Assembly (NCBI GenBank): GCA_937923625.1
Contig: CALDTV010000001.1
Coordinates: forward strand, 36,330-100,329
Direction: 5' to 3'
Length of the DNA: 64,000 nt
DNA from: an uncultured Alphaproteobacteria bacterium
Lineage (GTDB): Bacteria > Pseudomonadota > Alphaproteobacteria > Micavibrionales > Micavibrionaceae
Shown here: positions 33,830 to 43,776 of the stretch, in pieces
Layout of the letters: each line of letters begins with the position of its first letter
Position numbering within the stretch: position 1 is the stretch's first letter
The notes under the pieces: generated by a model
The model's input: the letters and a program-made list of their open reading frames with translations, nothing else
Databases searched by the model: none
What the model was told of the DNA's origin: nothing
Translations under genes and position numbers: made by a program

Positions 33830-36606
33830 AAAAATTCTTTTATCATTTCTATGGCGTCTTTTAAGCCTACACGTTCAACCTCTACGCCCTCAGGAAAAGT
33901 GCCATGAAGGCGGGAGGGCATCATGCTGTCTAACATCACAAATACGCCTTTATCATCTCTACGGCGGATCAAGCGGCCATAGGCTTGTTTTAATTTCAGG
34001 CGCGTGAGCATATCGTCATAGCGTTTCTTGCCAAAAGCTTCGCGGCGGGCTTTGTGTAGAATGGTGGGCCGTGGCCATGGCACGCGGTCAAACACAATCA
34101 GGCGTAAAGACTCACCGGGTACATCAACGCCATCGCGAATAGCGTCTGTGCCGAGCAGGCAGGCATGTGTATCATCACGGAAAATATCAACCAATGTACC
34201 AGCATCCATTTCATCCATGTGCTGGGCGTAGAGTGATAAATTTTTATCATTAAGCGGCATTTTTATTTTATCATAAACGGCGCGAAGGCGAGAGATAGCG
34301 GTGAATAAACCAATTGCCCCACCGCCAGCGGCTTGGAATAAATTACTATAGGCGCTTGCGACTTGGTCAAGATCGTCTTTACGTACATCATTAATCACGA
34401 TAACTTTTGTGCGGTCTTTGTAATCAAACGGGGAGTTAAAGGATTCTTGCACGGGGGCATCGCTTAAATAATGTGCACCGCTACGTTGGCGGGCAACGTC
34501 CCAATTAAGCTCTTCATCATCCGTGCCGTCGCGTAAGGTAGCAGAGGTAATGACAACACCATGTGCTTGGGATTTTAATGCCCCGCCAAAAGGGATCATC
34601 GGGTCAATCCAATGGCGGTAGAGCCCAATATCAATAGCGCGACCATTGACGCGTTCAATCTCCATCCAATCAACGAAATTCTCATTGGGTATTTCAGATT
34701 TTAAGGTTTCTAACATACCGATCCATGCGCCGATGCTCATCTGGACGCGACGTTCTAACGCAGATTGAACAGCATCAATGCGTTTGCGTGTGTCGCTTTC
34801 TAAGGTGTCGGATTGTTCATTTAATTTCTTACGCAAACGCGCCGCAAGCGAGAGCATTGGTTTTTGTAATTCTTTAAGTGCGTTTGTTAACGCATCTATT
34901 GTTGGTAATATTTCTTCGTGTAATGGGAATGTATCTGTTTCAAGGGAGTAGGGGCCGTTACGTCCGTTGGCGCGGGCGAAGACTTGGGCGTAGACAGCGG
35001 CGATGAATGTTTCACACGCGCCTTTGGGTTTACCTTCTTTGAGGCGGCTTTGCCAGCCATCACTGGTAAGAATACGCGATTTTTCTAAGATGTCTTGGAG
35101 TTCTTGGGCGGCGGCTTCGTCACCACTAACGAGGTCTTCGGCGCGGGATTTCAGGCCGCGCATACGGGATTTTTGCCCCGCTTCTGCGCCACGTAACCAA
35201 CGACGAAGGTCATATGTTTCGCGCGAGGTTAAATGCCCCGCAAAGGCACTATCGGCGGCATCAAAAAGATGGTGTCCTTCATCAAACACATAACGAAGCG
35301 GGAGGTCTTCGGGATTGGTATTAATAGCAGTTTGGATCATCACCAATGCATGGTTGGCGACAACAATGTCGGCGTGTTTGGCGCGGCGCACAGATTGTTC
35401 AACAAAACATTTGTGGTAATGGTCGCAAGCGGAGTAAATACATTCGCCACGCCTGTCTGCAAGCCCACTTGTATATTGATAGCCTAATAAACCACTAAGC
35501 CAGCCAGGGAAGTCCGTGCCGCTATTCAGGTCACCATCTTTGGTGGCGGCTGTCCATCGTGCCATGATGCCAAGGGCAATGGCTTGTTGTGGGTTGCGTG
35601 ATAAGGCCGCACCCGCAGCGGCTTCATCAAGGTTGAGCAGACAAAGATAATTTTCGCGCCCTTTACGGATGGCAACTTTATTGTCTTTTAAATCCATGTT
35701 GGGGTAGACGCGGGTAAGTTCTTGATCGACTTGGCGTTGTAGATTTTTGGTATAGGTTGATATCCAAACAGTTCCTTTGTTCTTTTCTGCCCATACGGAA
35801 GCAGGGGCAAGATAGCCAAGGGTCTTGCCAACCCCTGTGCCAGCTTCGGCCAGAGTCACGTGAGGGTTTTCATTATCATCACGCGGGGCAAAGGCACTAG
35901 TAATAGTGCTGGTGTAAGTCATTTGTTGTTCGCGTGTTTCAGCATTTGTGCCTAATAATTTTTTCAGACGTGTGCGGGCTTCTTCCCCCGTTACGGGGTG
36001 ATGCGATGGCGGTGGCTCTGGTGCTTCTTCGGCCCATTCAGGCAGGTTTTTCCAAACATTTAAATCTGTTTTACTGATAACGGGAATGCGTGGATCGTAC
36101 TCTTCACCGAGGGCGTTAAAAATGAACGGTGTCCAATTCCAGCCTTTTCCCTGTTGTCCCATAACGCCAGCGATTGAAAGCGGATTGGCTTTAGCTTGCC
36201 AGATGTCACGCCGTAAATCAGAGAGTAACGCAGAAGCACATTCCAGTAATGTCATGGCTTGGGATTCAAAATCTTGCGGTGGGCTAATTCCCAAAGCATT
36301 GGCCAAGCCAGTGGGGGTCGGCACACAAAATTTTGTGGGATGCACAAAGGCGAAAAGCTCTAGCACATCAAACGCCAAAAGATTTTCTGTATTTAATTGT
36401 TTCGCCGTATAGGGCGCATGACAAACCAAAGCGGGTTTTTTATGAGTGAGTTGTAGCGCAGTTTGATGATCCACCACACGAATTTCACCGTCTGTTGTCA
36501 TGAGAGAGACTTGACGCGCATTGGCCACCATTGCTGGCACATCGGGCAGGATAATTTTCGCAGTGATTTTATCTGTTGCGGAGCTTGTCTGTGCGTCAGG
36601 ATTCAT
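33826..36606 (-). CDS. DinG/XPD-family ATP-dependent DNA helicase
   Basis: A 926-aa superfamily 2 helicase. A roughly 240-residue N-terminal extension is followed by Walker A EAGTGVGKTLG (about 253-263). Iron-sulfur cluster cysteines come next (one near 320 in ENYLCLL, then GECIYSACDHYHKC near 387-400), then the DEGH box (FDEGHHLFD, about 440) and motif VI QAYGRLIRRRDD. This is the XPD/DinG layout, acting on forked or R-loop DNA. It heads a minus-strand operon with pabB and the pabC-like gene, a pairing with no obvious functional logic. It is divergent from lysS, with 138 bp between starts. Confidence 0.9.
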   Translation of the reverse strand: MNPDAQTSSATDKITAKIILPDVPAMVANARQVSLMTTDGEIRVVDHQTALQLTHKKPALVCHAPYTAKQLNTENLLAFDVLELFAFVHPTKFCVPTPTGLANALGISPPQDFESQAMTLLECASALLSDLRRDIWQAKANPLSIAGVMGQQGKGWNWTPFIFNALGEEYDPRIPVISKTDLNVWKNLPEWAEEAPEPPPSHHPVTGEEARTRLKKLLGTNAETREQQMTYTSTITSAFAPRDDNENPHVTLAEAGTGVGKTLGYLAPASVWAEKNKGTVWISTYTKNLQRQVDQELTRVYPNMDLKDNKVAIRKGRENYLCLLNLDEAAAGAALSRNPQQAIALGIMARWTAATKDGDLNSGTDFPGWLSGLLGYQYTSGLADRRGECIYSACDHYHKCFVEQSVRRAKHADIVVANHALVMIQTAINTNPEDLPLRYVFDEGHHLFDAADSAFAGHLTSRETYDLRRWLRGAEAGQKSRMRGLKSRAEDLVSGDEAAAQELQDILEKSRILTSDGWQSRLKEGKPKGACETFIAAVYAQVFARANGRNGPYSLETDTFPLHEEILPTIDALTNALKELQKPMLSLAARLRKKLNEQSDTLESDTRKRIDAVQSALERRVQMSIGAWIGMLETLKSEIPNENFVDWMEIERVNGRAIDIGLYRHWIDPMIPFGGALKSQAHGVVITSATLRDGTDDEELNWDVARQRSGAHYLSDAPVQESFNSPFDYKDRTKVIVINDVRKDDLDQVASAYSNLFQAAGGGAIGLFTAISRLRAVYDKIKMPLNDKNLSLYAQHMDEMDAGTLVDIFRDDTHACLLGTDAIRDGVDVPGESLRLIVFDRVPWPRPTILHKARREAFGKKRYDDMLTRLKLKQAYGRLIRRRDDKGVFVMLDSMMPSRLHGTFPEGVEVERVGLKDAIEMIKEFL

Positions 36607-36744
36607 GCCCAGAACTTAGCATATATAAACAGAGGTCAAAACGGGTAATTCGATATAAGGATTTCACAAAAGCGGTGCTTAATCCCTTGATTTTTCAACG
36701 CAATATCAGCAAAGTGATGAACAAATATAAATGAAGGAAAAATC

Positions 36745-38352
36745 ATGACCGTTTTAACCGATATCACCCCTGAATTAGCACAAGAATGCCGCGCTTGGCC
36801 GTTTGAAGAGGCAAAGAAAGTGATAAAACGTTTGAACGGTAAATTGCCCGAAAAAGGGTACGTCTTGTTTGAAACAGGATATGGTCCATCGGGTTTGCCG
36901 CATATTGGCACATTTGGCGAAGTATCGCGGACAACCATGGTGATGCATGCGTTTCATGCGCTGTCTGATATGCCGACAAAAATGTTTTGTTTTTCTGATG
37001 ATATGGATGGCTTTCGCAAAGTCCCGACCAATGTACCGAACCAAGAAATGTTGGCGGAGCATTTGGGTAAACCTTTAACGGTTGTCCCTGACCCATTTGA
37101 AAAATTTGATAATTTTGCGGATCATAATAACGCCAAGCTGAATGAATTTTTAGATAGCTTTGGGTTTGAGTATGATTTCAAATCCTCTACTGAGATTTAT
37201 AAAGAGGGCGGCTTTGACGAAGCACTTTTGACCATGTTGGCAAAGCATGAAGAAATTCAAAAAGCAGTTATTCCAATTTTGGGCAAAGAACGTGCGGCGA
37301 CATATTCGCCGTTTCTTCCGATTTCACCCAAGACAGGGAAAGTCCTGCAAGTCCCTATCTTAGAAACAAATGTCGAGGCGGGAACAGTGACGTTCGACGA
37401 TGAAGACGGCACACGCACCGAAGTGCCCGTGACAGGGGGACATTGTAAAGCGCAATGGCGCCCTGATTGGGGGATGCGTTGGTACGCGTTGGATGTTGAT
37501 TATGAGATGGCGGGGGAAGATTTAATTTCGTCTGCGGATGTTGCGGGGAAAATCACGGAGATTTTAGGCGGTAAAAAACCTGCGGGGTTTCATTACAAAT
37601 TATTCCTGGATGAAGAAAATCAGAAAATTTCTAAATCAAAAGGGAATGGTATCACGGTGGAGCAATGGCTTAACTATGCGCCGAATGAAAGCTTGGCGTA
37701 TTACATGTTCCAACGTCCAACATCGGGGAAAAAATTATATTTTGATGTGATCCCAAAGGCGGTAGATGAATATATTTCCTTCTTACAAAAATTCCCTGAT
37801 CAAGAGCCAGAGAAAAAATTAGAAAATCCCGTGTGGTATATTCATGGCGGTGAGATTTCCGAAGGGCAACAGACACCTGTTTCTTTCGCGCTTTTATTAA
37901 ATCTTGCGAGTGCCTCCAACGCGCATGATGTTGAAACGTTGTGGGGCTTTATTAATCTATATGCGCCCGAAGCCACGCCAGAAAATTCACCATTCTTGGC
38001 GCGACTTGTGGGGTATGCTGTGAAATATTTTGAAGATTTTGTGCTGCCCAATAAAATATATCGCGCCCCAGATGAGCGCGAAGAAGCGGCCTTGCGTGAT
38101 TTATCTGCGCGTCTTAAAGCGTTAGATGGCAAGCCAGACGGTGAGACGATTCAAACTGAAGTCTTTAGCGCGGGGAAAGAAAACGGCTATGATAAAAAAG
38201 AACTCCGCCAATGGTTTCAAGCAATTTACGAAGTGTTGTTGGGTCAATCCCAAGGCCCCCGTTTTGGCTCTTTTATCGAGCTTTACGGCGTAAATGACAC
38301 AGTAAAATTAATCGATGAAGCGTTGGATGGAAAATTCACAAAGGCGGCTTAA
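36745..38352 (+). CDS. lysS: lysyl-tRNA synthetase, class I
   Basis: Charges tRNA-Lys with lysine. 535 aa with class I signatures: a HIGH-like P-HIGT (residues 53-56) in GYGPSGLPHIGTFGEV, and a KMSKS-like KISKS (about 294-298) in EENQKISKSKGNG. This is the archaeal-type enzyme (LysRS1) that replaces the class II LysS in many alphaproteobacteria. AAGGAAA precedes ATG 36745. It ends 1 bp from the convergent 423-aa gene. No second lysyl-tRNA synthetase is seen in the window. Confidence 0.96.
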   Translation: MTVLTDITPELAQECRAWPFEEAKKVIKRLNGKLPEKGYVLFETGYGPSGLPHIGTFGEVSRTTMVMHAFHALSDMPTKMFCFSDDMDGFRKVPTNVPNQEMLAEHLGKPLTVVPDPFEKFDNFADHNNAKLNEFLDSFGFEYDFKSSTEIYKEGGFDEALLTMLAKHEEIQKAVIPILGKERAATYSPFLPISPKTGKVLQVPILETNVEAGTVTFDDEDGTRTEVPVTGGHCKAQWRPDWGMRWYALDVDYEMAGEDLISSADVAGKITEILGGKKPAGFHYKLFLDEENQKISKSKGNGITVEQWLNYAPNESLAYYMFQRPTSGKKLYFDVIPKAVDEYISFLQKFPDQEPEKKLENPVWYIHGGEISEGQQTPVSFALLLNLASASNAHDVETLWGFINLYAPEATPENSPFLARLVGYAVKYFEDFVLPNKIYRAPDEREEAALRDLSARLKALDGKPDGETIQTEVFSAGKENGYDKKELRQWFQAIYEVLLGQSQGPRFGSFIELYGVNDTVKLIDEALDGKFTKAA

Positions 38353-38353
38353 T

Positions 38354-39625
38354 TTACATTTGTAAAGGCGCTGGCTTACTGGCCTGTATTCTTGCTTTTT
38401 GTGCGTTTAGATTATCTTCTATGCCTTTTACAACTGGGATTGTAGGATCGTGACGCACGAAGATCTTCCCGCGAGCATTTAAATCTTCTCTCTTCGTATA
38501 TAAGGATTTTTTAGCTTCCAGTAAGCTCTCTACGAGAGCATTGTAGGTTGTTAATTTGCTTGCTGTTTCAAATGCCCCTTGAATGTCACTCCTAATTTTT
38601 TCTGCCTGCGATTTTGTCAGGGATAAATTAGGTTTACTTGGTCTTGGATAACCTTCAAGTGTCTCATTTTCAAGAGCAACTTTTGCTATGGCTTCGTTTA
38701 AGCCTAAAACTATGCGTTCATCGAGCTCATCTAAGTCTAATGCCTCTTCATCAATGAATTGTTCACACAATGCTTGAACAGTTAAATCGTTTTTGAGTAA
38801 TCCATTATTGAATGCATCTGCCAAAGACATATCTTCAACGGACTTGAGAACTGGATTATCATAAATATCACTTTCATCAACGCCGCTTTGTTCAAAAACC
38901 TCACTAAAGGATTTCCCTTTAATATATTTTAAAAGAGGCTCTTTATCGTCATTTTGTGTTAAGGCAAGCGCTTCAACTAATGTTGGAATCTCTTCTTTTG
39001 ATCGACCTTGGGTTAATAATGTATAAACTTCGCTCGAAATAAATTTTTCTGCATAGGCATCTTCTAAATACATATCGGGCACATCGACAAAACTTTTTGC
39101 TTTGGATTTAGGTGCTTTTTTAGGTTTCTTTTCTGTTATGGCATCTTGTTGTTGTTGCTCTCCCACAACTGAACCTGTCGCCGTTGTAATATCTTGAGTG
39201 CGGATGGGAATATCACCAGCATCTGGTAAAGTGCTGTAACGCCCCATAGCCTGCATTGAGTTACTGAAAAGAGTCTCTGCACGATCTATAACATCTGCTG
39301 GGCTGTTTCCTATTAAATTAACAGCATATCGATCTTGATCAATATTGTAACGCGATGTTGAGTTCCCTCCGACATGAATAACGGCATTATTGGGAAAAGA
39401 GGCTCCTGGGTCTCTGTTGGTCAATTGTGATTTCTCTATTGGGATAGTGGCAGTACCGCTTAATGAGAGGTCTTCTGATAAAATAGGAAAAGTAACTAAG
39501 CCTAAGACGGATTCTTCATTTTCATGGTCTAGACCTTTAATAACATCATGGACATATAATAGGTTCTGATTGTTACCAACGATGATAGAGCCCTTAGAAA
39601 CCTGATTTGCTGTGATTGTTGACAT
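38354..39625 (-). CDS. hypothetical protein, 423 aa
   Basis: I do not recognise this protein. It has no signal peptide. The N-terminal about 120 residues are beta-rich (opening MSTITANQVSKGSIIVGN), the middle has a Lys-rich linker (EKKPKKAPKSKAKS, about 165-180), and the C-terminal 230 residues are acidic and helical, with repeated DxxLxD-like stretches. A second helical part ends KPAPLQM. Two small orphan genes follow on its upstream side (39718-39966 plus, 39974-40177 minus). It could be a lineage-specific effector or structural protein, but nothing proves it. Confidence 0.7.
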   Translation of the reverse strand: MSTITANQVSKGSIIVGNNQNLLYVHDVIKGLDHENEESVLGLVTFPILSEDLSLSGTATIPIEKSQLTNRDPGASFPNNAVIHVGGNSTSRYNIDQDRYAVNLIGNSPADVIDRAETLFSNSMQAMGRYSTLPDAGDIPIRTQDITTATGSVVGEQQQQDAITEKKPKKAPKSKAKSFVDVPDMYLEDAYAEKFISSEVYTLLTQGRSKEEIPTLVEALALTQNDDKEPLLKYIKGKSFSEVFEQSGVDESDIYDNPVLKSVEDMSLADAFNNGLLKNDLTVQALCEQFIDEEALDLDELDERIVLGLNEAIAKVALENETLEGYPRPSKPNLSLTKSQAEKIRSDIQGAFETASKLTTYNALVESLLEAKKSLYTKREDLNARGKIFVRHDPTIPVVKGIEDNLNAQKARIQASKPAPLQM

Positions 39626-39717
39626 ATTTTATCCTTTGAAAGGATCTTACTGTATTTGTTTACATAATTCAAGAATATTTTGCTTGATAAGTTATTTTTT
39701 TGAAGTAATGTCTCTTT

Positions 39718-39966
39718 ATGACAAGATCTCGCGTAATATTTGAAGAAGTGCAAGACGTCTTAACAGTAAGCTTTACAGGGGCTGTTCAAGGTGTGGACTT
39801 GATTGATCTTTCTCAAAAAGATCCAAGTTTCCTGTTGAATGAGGTCAAAACAAAAGTCTACTGTCCAGACCATAATGTTGTGCATGTTGAGCTTCCGGGG
39901 CGACATGGGCTCACAAATGTTCTCTTGGATAATAATAAGCCTGCACCACCTAGAATAGCGGCTTAA
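39718..39966 (+). CDS. hypothetical protein, 82 aa
   Basis: An unrecognised small soluble protein, beta-rich at the N-terminus (MTRSRVIFEEVQDVLTVSF) and Pro-rich at its end (NNKPAPPRIAA). It is divergent from the 423-aa gene with 92 bp between starts. It lacks a strong Shine-Dalgarno sequence. It ends 8 bp from the end of the convergent 67-aa gene. The two form a small orphan pair between the 423-aa gene and uvrB. Confidence 0.5.
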   Translation: MTRSRVIFEEVQDVLTVSFTGAVQGVDLIDLSQKDPSFLLNEVKTKVYCPDHNVVHVELPGRHGLTNVLLDNNKPAPPRIAA

Positions 39967-39973
39967 AGGCAGT

Positions 39974-40177
39974 TTATACGTTTACAGCTACTCGCGCATG
40001 CCAATCATGATGGCGGCCTTCAGATTTTTGGAAATTCATCAGATCCCCATAAGTAAGCTTTGTTTCTGGATCAATAGAGCCGGGCTTTAACGTGCTATTG
40101 TCATTTTCTGGCACTGCTTCTAACGCAATCATCTTTTGGAGAGGCGGGAGGTCGCGGCTTCTATATTGCGTTGTCAT
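39974..40177 (-). CDS. hypothetical protein, 67 aa
   Basis: A small unrecognised protein opening MTTQYRSRDLPPLQKMIALE and containing a His-rich segment (EGRHHDWHARVAV) at its C-terminus. The upstream AAAGAAAGTAAG is a fair ribosome site. It has no signal or membrane segment. The 137 bp between it and uvrB probably hold two divergent promoters. Confidence 0.5.
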   Translation of the reverse strand: MTTQYRSRDLPPLQKMIALEAVPENDNSTLKPGSIDPETKLTYGDLMNFQKSEGRHHDWHARVAVNV

Positions 40178-40314
40178 GATCTTACTTTCTTTGAGTTGAA
40201 TACTTACGTATGCGTTATTAATTACGTAAAACTATGGAAATTTCTCCCTTTGCGCTACTCAAAAGAATGTTATGCTCGCCAGAATAACAAAATGAGAGAG
40301 TAGGCGTACGTTCC

Positions 40315-42390
40315 ATGAAAGGTGTCGTAGAGTTAAATCAGGCCGCAAGCGCGGCAAGGGGCGTCCCGCTAGAGGAAAGCCCAAAATTTGACCTGCAATC
40401 ACCGTTTCAACCCGCGGGGGATCAACCGCAAGCCATTGAAAAACTGAAAGAAGGGCTTAACGCTGGCCTGTCCGACCAAGTGCTTCTTGGGGTGACGGGA
40501 TCGGGTAAAACTTTCACGATGGCGCATGTGATTCAAGAGCTTCAACGCCCTGCGATCATCATGGCACCGAACAAAATCCTCGCCGCGCAGCTTTATGGGG
40601 AGTTTAAAGAATTCTTCCCGAATAACGCGGTTGAGTACTTTGTTTCCTACTATGATTACTACCAACCCGAGGCGTACGTGCCGCGCACTGACACCTTTAT
40701 TGAAAAAGACAGCGCGATAAACGAACAAATTGATCGTATGCGCCACGCCGCAACGCGGGCATTATTCGAGCGGCGGGATACTATTATAGTCGCATCCATT
40801 TCTTGCATTTACGGCATTGGGTCAAAAGAAGATTATCAGGCGATGACCTTTGATGTGAAGAAGGGCGACATTTTTGATCGCCAAGCCCTTATGTCGCGCT
40901 TGATTGAGCTACAATATAAACGCAATGACATCAGTTTTGATCGTGGGTCGTTCCGCGTGCGCGGGGATACGGTGGAGTTGTTTCCATCGCACATGGAGGA
41001 TTCCGCGTGGCGTTTTTCGCTGTTCGGGGATGAGGTTGAAGAGATTGTTGAGTTTGATGCGCTAACGGGGCAGAAAAATGCGAAGCTGGACGCGGTGCGG
41101 ATTTACGCGAACTCACATTATATTACCCCTGGGCCAACCATTACGCAGGCGGTCAAACAAATCAAAAAAGATATGAAAGAGCGCATTGCGTGGTTTGAAT
41201 CCGAAGGCAAATTATTAGAGGCGCAACGCTTGTCGCAGCGCACACAGTTTGATATTGAAATGCTCGAAGCCACGGGGATGTGTAAGGGGATTGAGAATTA
41301 CTCCCGCTATTTAACGGGACGTGCACCGGGCGCGCCGCCACCAACCTTGATTGAATACATGCCCGATGATGCGATTATGTTCCTTGATGAAAGCCATGTG
41401 ATGGTCAGCCAGATTGGCGCGATGTATAAAGGCGACCGGGCGCGTAAAACGACATTGGTGGATTACGGTTTCCGCGTGCCCGCCGCGATGGATAACCGCC
41501 CGTTAAAATTTGAAGAATGGAATCAATTCCGCCCGCAAACCGTTTATGTCTCTGCGACGCCAGCGGAGTGGGAGGTAAGCCAAGCGGATGGTGAAATCGT
41601 TGAACAAGTCGTGCGTCCAACGGGGCTGATTGATCCGCCCGTTGAAATTCGCCCGACAGAAACGCAAATTGATGACCTAATGAGTGAGTGCCACAAGATC
41701 ACCGCGAAGGGCGGGCGCATCATGGTCACCACCCTGACCAAAAAAATGGCCGAAGCGTTAACGGAGTATCTCACCGAAAATGGTATTGCCGTGCGCTATT
41801 TACACTCGGATATTGATACGCTGGAACGGATTGAAATCATCCGTGATCTACGCCTTGGGGAATTTGATGTGTTGGTTGGTATCAACCTACTACGTGAAGG
41901 GCTGGATATTCCTGAATGTATGTTGATGGCGATTTTGGATGCAGATAAAGAAGGGTTCTTGCGCTCGAAAACCTCTTTGGTGCAAACCATTGGACGCGCG
42001 GCGCGGAATTTGGAAGGGAAGGTGATTTTATACGCAGATAAAATTACGGGATCAATGCAATATGCGATAGAAGAAACAGACCGCCGCCGCAACAAACAAA
42101 TCGCGCATAACGAAAAACACGGCATTACCCCCGCATCGGTTAAAAAGAAAATTGGTGACTTAATGGAAGGGATGAAGGCGCATGACAAAGCTGTTGATAC
42201 GCGTAAAACCGTTATGTCTTTGTCTGATCAATCTCAAGAAGCGCTGGATGCGTCCCCCGCGCAACTGACCAAACACATCGAAAAACTCCGCACCGACATG
42301 CGCGAAGCCGCCGGAAATTTAGAATTCGAACAAGCCGCAAAGATTAGAGATGAGATTAAAAAGTTAGAGACGTTGGAGTTAGGAATTTAA
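40315..42390 (+). CDS. uvrB: excinuclease ABC subunit B
   Basis: Damage-verification helicase of nucleotide excision repair, working with UvrA and UvrC. 691 aa. Walker [14 protein letters not shown] (about 60-72), the beta-hairpin region [17 protein letters not shown], the SATP box, and motif [11 protein letters not shown] are all present. The C-terminal UVR motif ([20 protein letters not shown]) binds UvrC. ATG 40315 lacks a strong ribosome site. The next gene starts 3 bp after its stop, with a GGAG/AGGA sequence inside the uvrB 3' end. Confidence 0.97.
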   Translation: MKGVVELNQAASAARGVPLEESPKFDLQSPFQPAGDQPQAIEKLKEGLNAGLSDQVLLGVTGSGKTFTMAHVIQELQRPAIIMAPNKILAAQLYGEFKEFFPNNAVEYFVSYYDYYQPEAYVPRTDTFIEKDSAINEQIDRMRHAATRALFERRDTIIVASISCIYGIGSKEDYQAMTFDVKKGDIFDRQALMSRLIELQYKRNDISFDRGSFRVRGDTVELFPSHMEDSAWRFSLFGDEVEEIVEFDALTGQKNAKLDAVRIYANSHYITPGPTITQAVKQIKKDMKERIAWFESEGKLLEAQRLSQRTQFDIEMLEATGMCKGIENYSRYLTGRAPGAPPPTLIEYMPDDAIMFLDESHVMVSQIGAMYKGDRARKTTLVDYGFRVPAAMDNRPLKFEEWNQFRPQTVYVSATPAEWEVSQADGEIVEQVVRPTGLIDPPVEIRPTETQIDDLMSECHKITAKGGRIMVTTLTKKMAEALTEYLTENGIAVRYLHSDIDTLERIEIIRDLRLGEFDVLVGINLLREGLDIPECMLMAILDADKEGFLRSKTSLVQTIGRAARNLEGKVILYADKITGSMQYAIEETDRRRNKQIAHNEKHGITPASVKKKIGDLMEGMKAHDKAVDTRKTVMSLSDQSQEALDASPAQLTKHIEKLRTDMREAAGNLEFEQAAKIRDEIKKLETLELGI

Positions 42391-42393
42391 GAT

Positions 42394-43605
42394 ATGTTTG
42401 AGAAAGAGACTGTTTTTATTTTAGGGGCAGGTGCTAGCTGGCATTATAATTACCCTACAGGAGAAGATTTGGTAAAAAGAGTTGTTAATTTAACTAACAC
42501 TCTCATAGAAGCGTATGAAAGAGAGCAACCTACTAGTCTTAGTAATAATATAGAAGAAATAGACACGATATATTGTGAGGCGAATAGGCTTGGTAAGCTT
42601 AACAAACCATCCCAAAAAGAAATAATTATTTTCTTAAAAAACTTTGTCGATAGAATTTTGCATGTTGATCCACCTGTCATTGACTATTTTCTTGAATGGA
42701 ACAAGGATTTGCAGGGGATTGGTAAGCTAGTAATTGCATTAGTGATACTTCAGCATGAGAAAGAGTTTGAGAAGCGTAAGGGGAATGTGAATCGTGAAAA
42801 GCTGATAAAGGAATCACCTTATATAAATGATGGAAACGATAATTCTCTTGATTTAAATGCTTTCAAAGATAATTGGTATCGTTTCATTTTATATAAAATT
42901 TTATCAGATTGTAGGAACGTATCTGATTTAAAAGATAATAAAGTAAAATTTATTACTTTTAATTATGATGTCTCTCTTGAAAGTTATTTGTTTAAAGGAT
43001 TAAAGAAAATTCAATTTTTGAAAGCTTCGGACAAGGATATTATATGCTTTTTAGAAAATAGTTTTATCCATATGTATGGAAAAATTAGAGATGATCCATT
43101 TGTTGACCCTGTTCCAGCGATAAAAGAATTATTGTCAAAACACAATGTTAAAGAAAATAAGCCAGTCATAGAACAAGCATATACTGCATCGCTTAATATA
43201 AAAACGATAGGTGATGATAAGGACGTTGCAGACTCTATTTCAAAAGCGCAGAAATACATAAAAGATGGTGAAGATATTTATATCTTAGGTTATGGTTTTG
43301 ATGAAAAAAATTCAGACAGGTTAGATTTGAAAAAACTGCTTTATAAGAGTAGTTTTACAGCTTTATCAAAAGAATTAGGAAAGCACGTTGATAAAAGGAT
43401 ATATTTTACAAATTTTGGCAACAGCAACTCAGTAAATAAAAGAGCGAGTAAAATTTTTACTGGTGATATTGAAAATTTTCTACCAGATAAATCACCTGTT
43501 TATCAGAAACTTTCTTCTGGACCAGGAGGCTCTTATAAAGTTAGATATGAAAAAAGCATCAAAGATGTGTACGAGGCTTTAGAAAAAGATTTTGGTTTTA
43601 TATAA
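42394..43605 (+). CDS. SIR2-like domain protein (candidate NAD-consuming effector)
   Basis: A 403-aa AT-rich gene. The opening VFILGAGASWHYNYPTG (residues 7-23), ITFNYDVSLE (187-196), H226 in IHMYGK and ILGYGFDEKNSDRLD (297-311) together form the pattern of SIR2-like (SIR2_2) domains, including the conserved Asn/Asp of the NYD motif. Many such stand-alone SIR2-like proteins are NADases in anti-phage defence, although some are inactive. The last 90 residues form an unknown tail. It begins 3 bp after uvrB but differs in base composition, suggesting transfer. No partner gene follows on the same strand. Confidence 0.7.
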   Translation: MFEKETVFILGAGASWHYNYPTGEDLVKRVVNLTNTLIEAYEREQPTSLSNNIEEIDTIYCEANRLGKLNKPSQKEIIIFLKNFVDRILHVDPPVIDYFLEWNKDLQGIGKLVIALVILQHEKEFEKRKGNVNREKLIKESPYINDGNDNSLDLNAFKDNWYRFILYKILSDCRNVSDLKDNKVKFITFNYDVSLESYLFKGLKKIQFLKASDKDIICFLENSFIHMYGKIRDDPFVDPVPAIKELLSKHNVKENKPVIEQAYTASLNIKTIGDDKDVADSISKAQKYIKDGEDIYILGYGFDEKNSDRLDLKKLLYKSSFTALSKELGKHVDKRIYFTNFGNSNSVNKRASKIFTGDIENFLPDKSPVYQKLSSGPGGSYKVRYEKSIKDVYEALEKDFGFI

Positions 43606-43607
43606 AA

Positions 43608-43636
43608 AAAGGCACTCACATAATGTAAGTGCCTTT
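43608..43636 (-). terminator. intrinsic terminator of the 148-aa minus-strand gene
   Basis: Stem AAAGGCACT (43608-43616) / AGTGCCTTT (43628-43636), extendable with one mismatch. Read on the minus strand the hairpin is followed by TTTTTT, so it suits the gene ending at 43777. It may also stop plus-strand transcription from the SIR2-like gene, though without a T-run on that strand. Confidence 0.7.
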
Positions 43637-43776
43637 GAAGTTTTGGGGGAGAAATAGTTTTAGTAGTACTCAGTTTTACTCTAGTCATACACAGAGATAC
43701 GCGGTGTTACACAAACTCTATTGCCGCTATTGTCCTCTGGTAACGCTTGGGTGAATTTTTGAACGAATTTTTTTGT

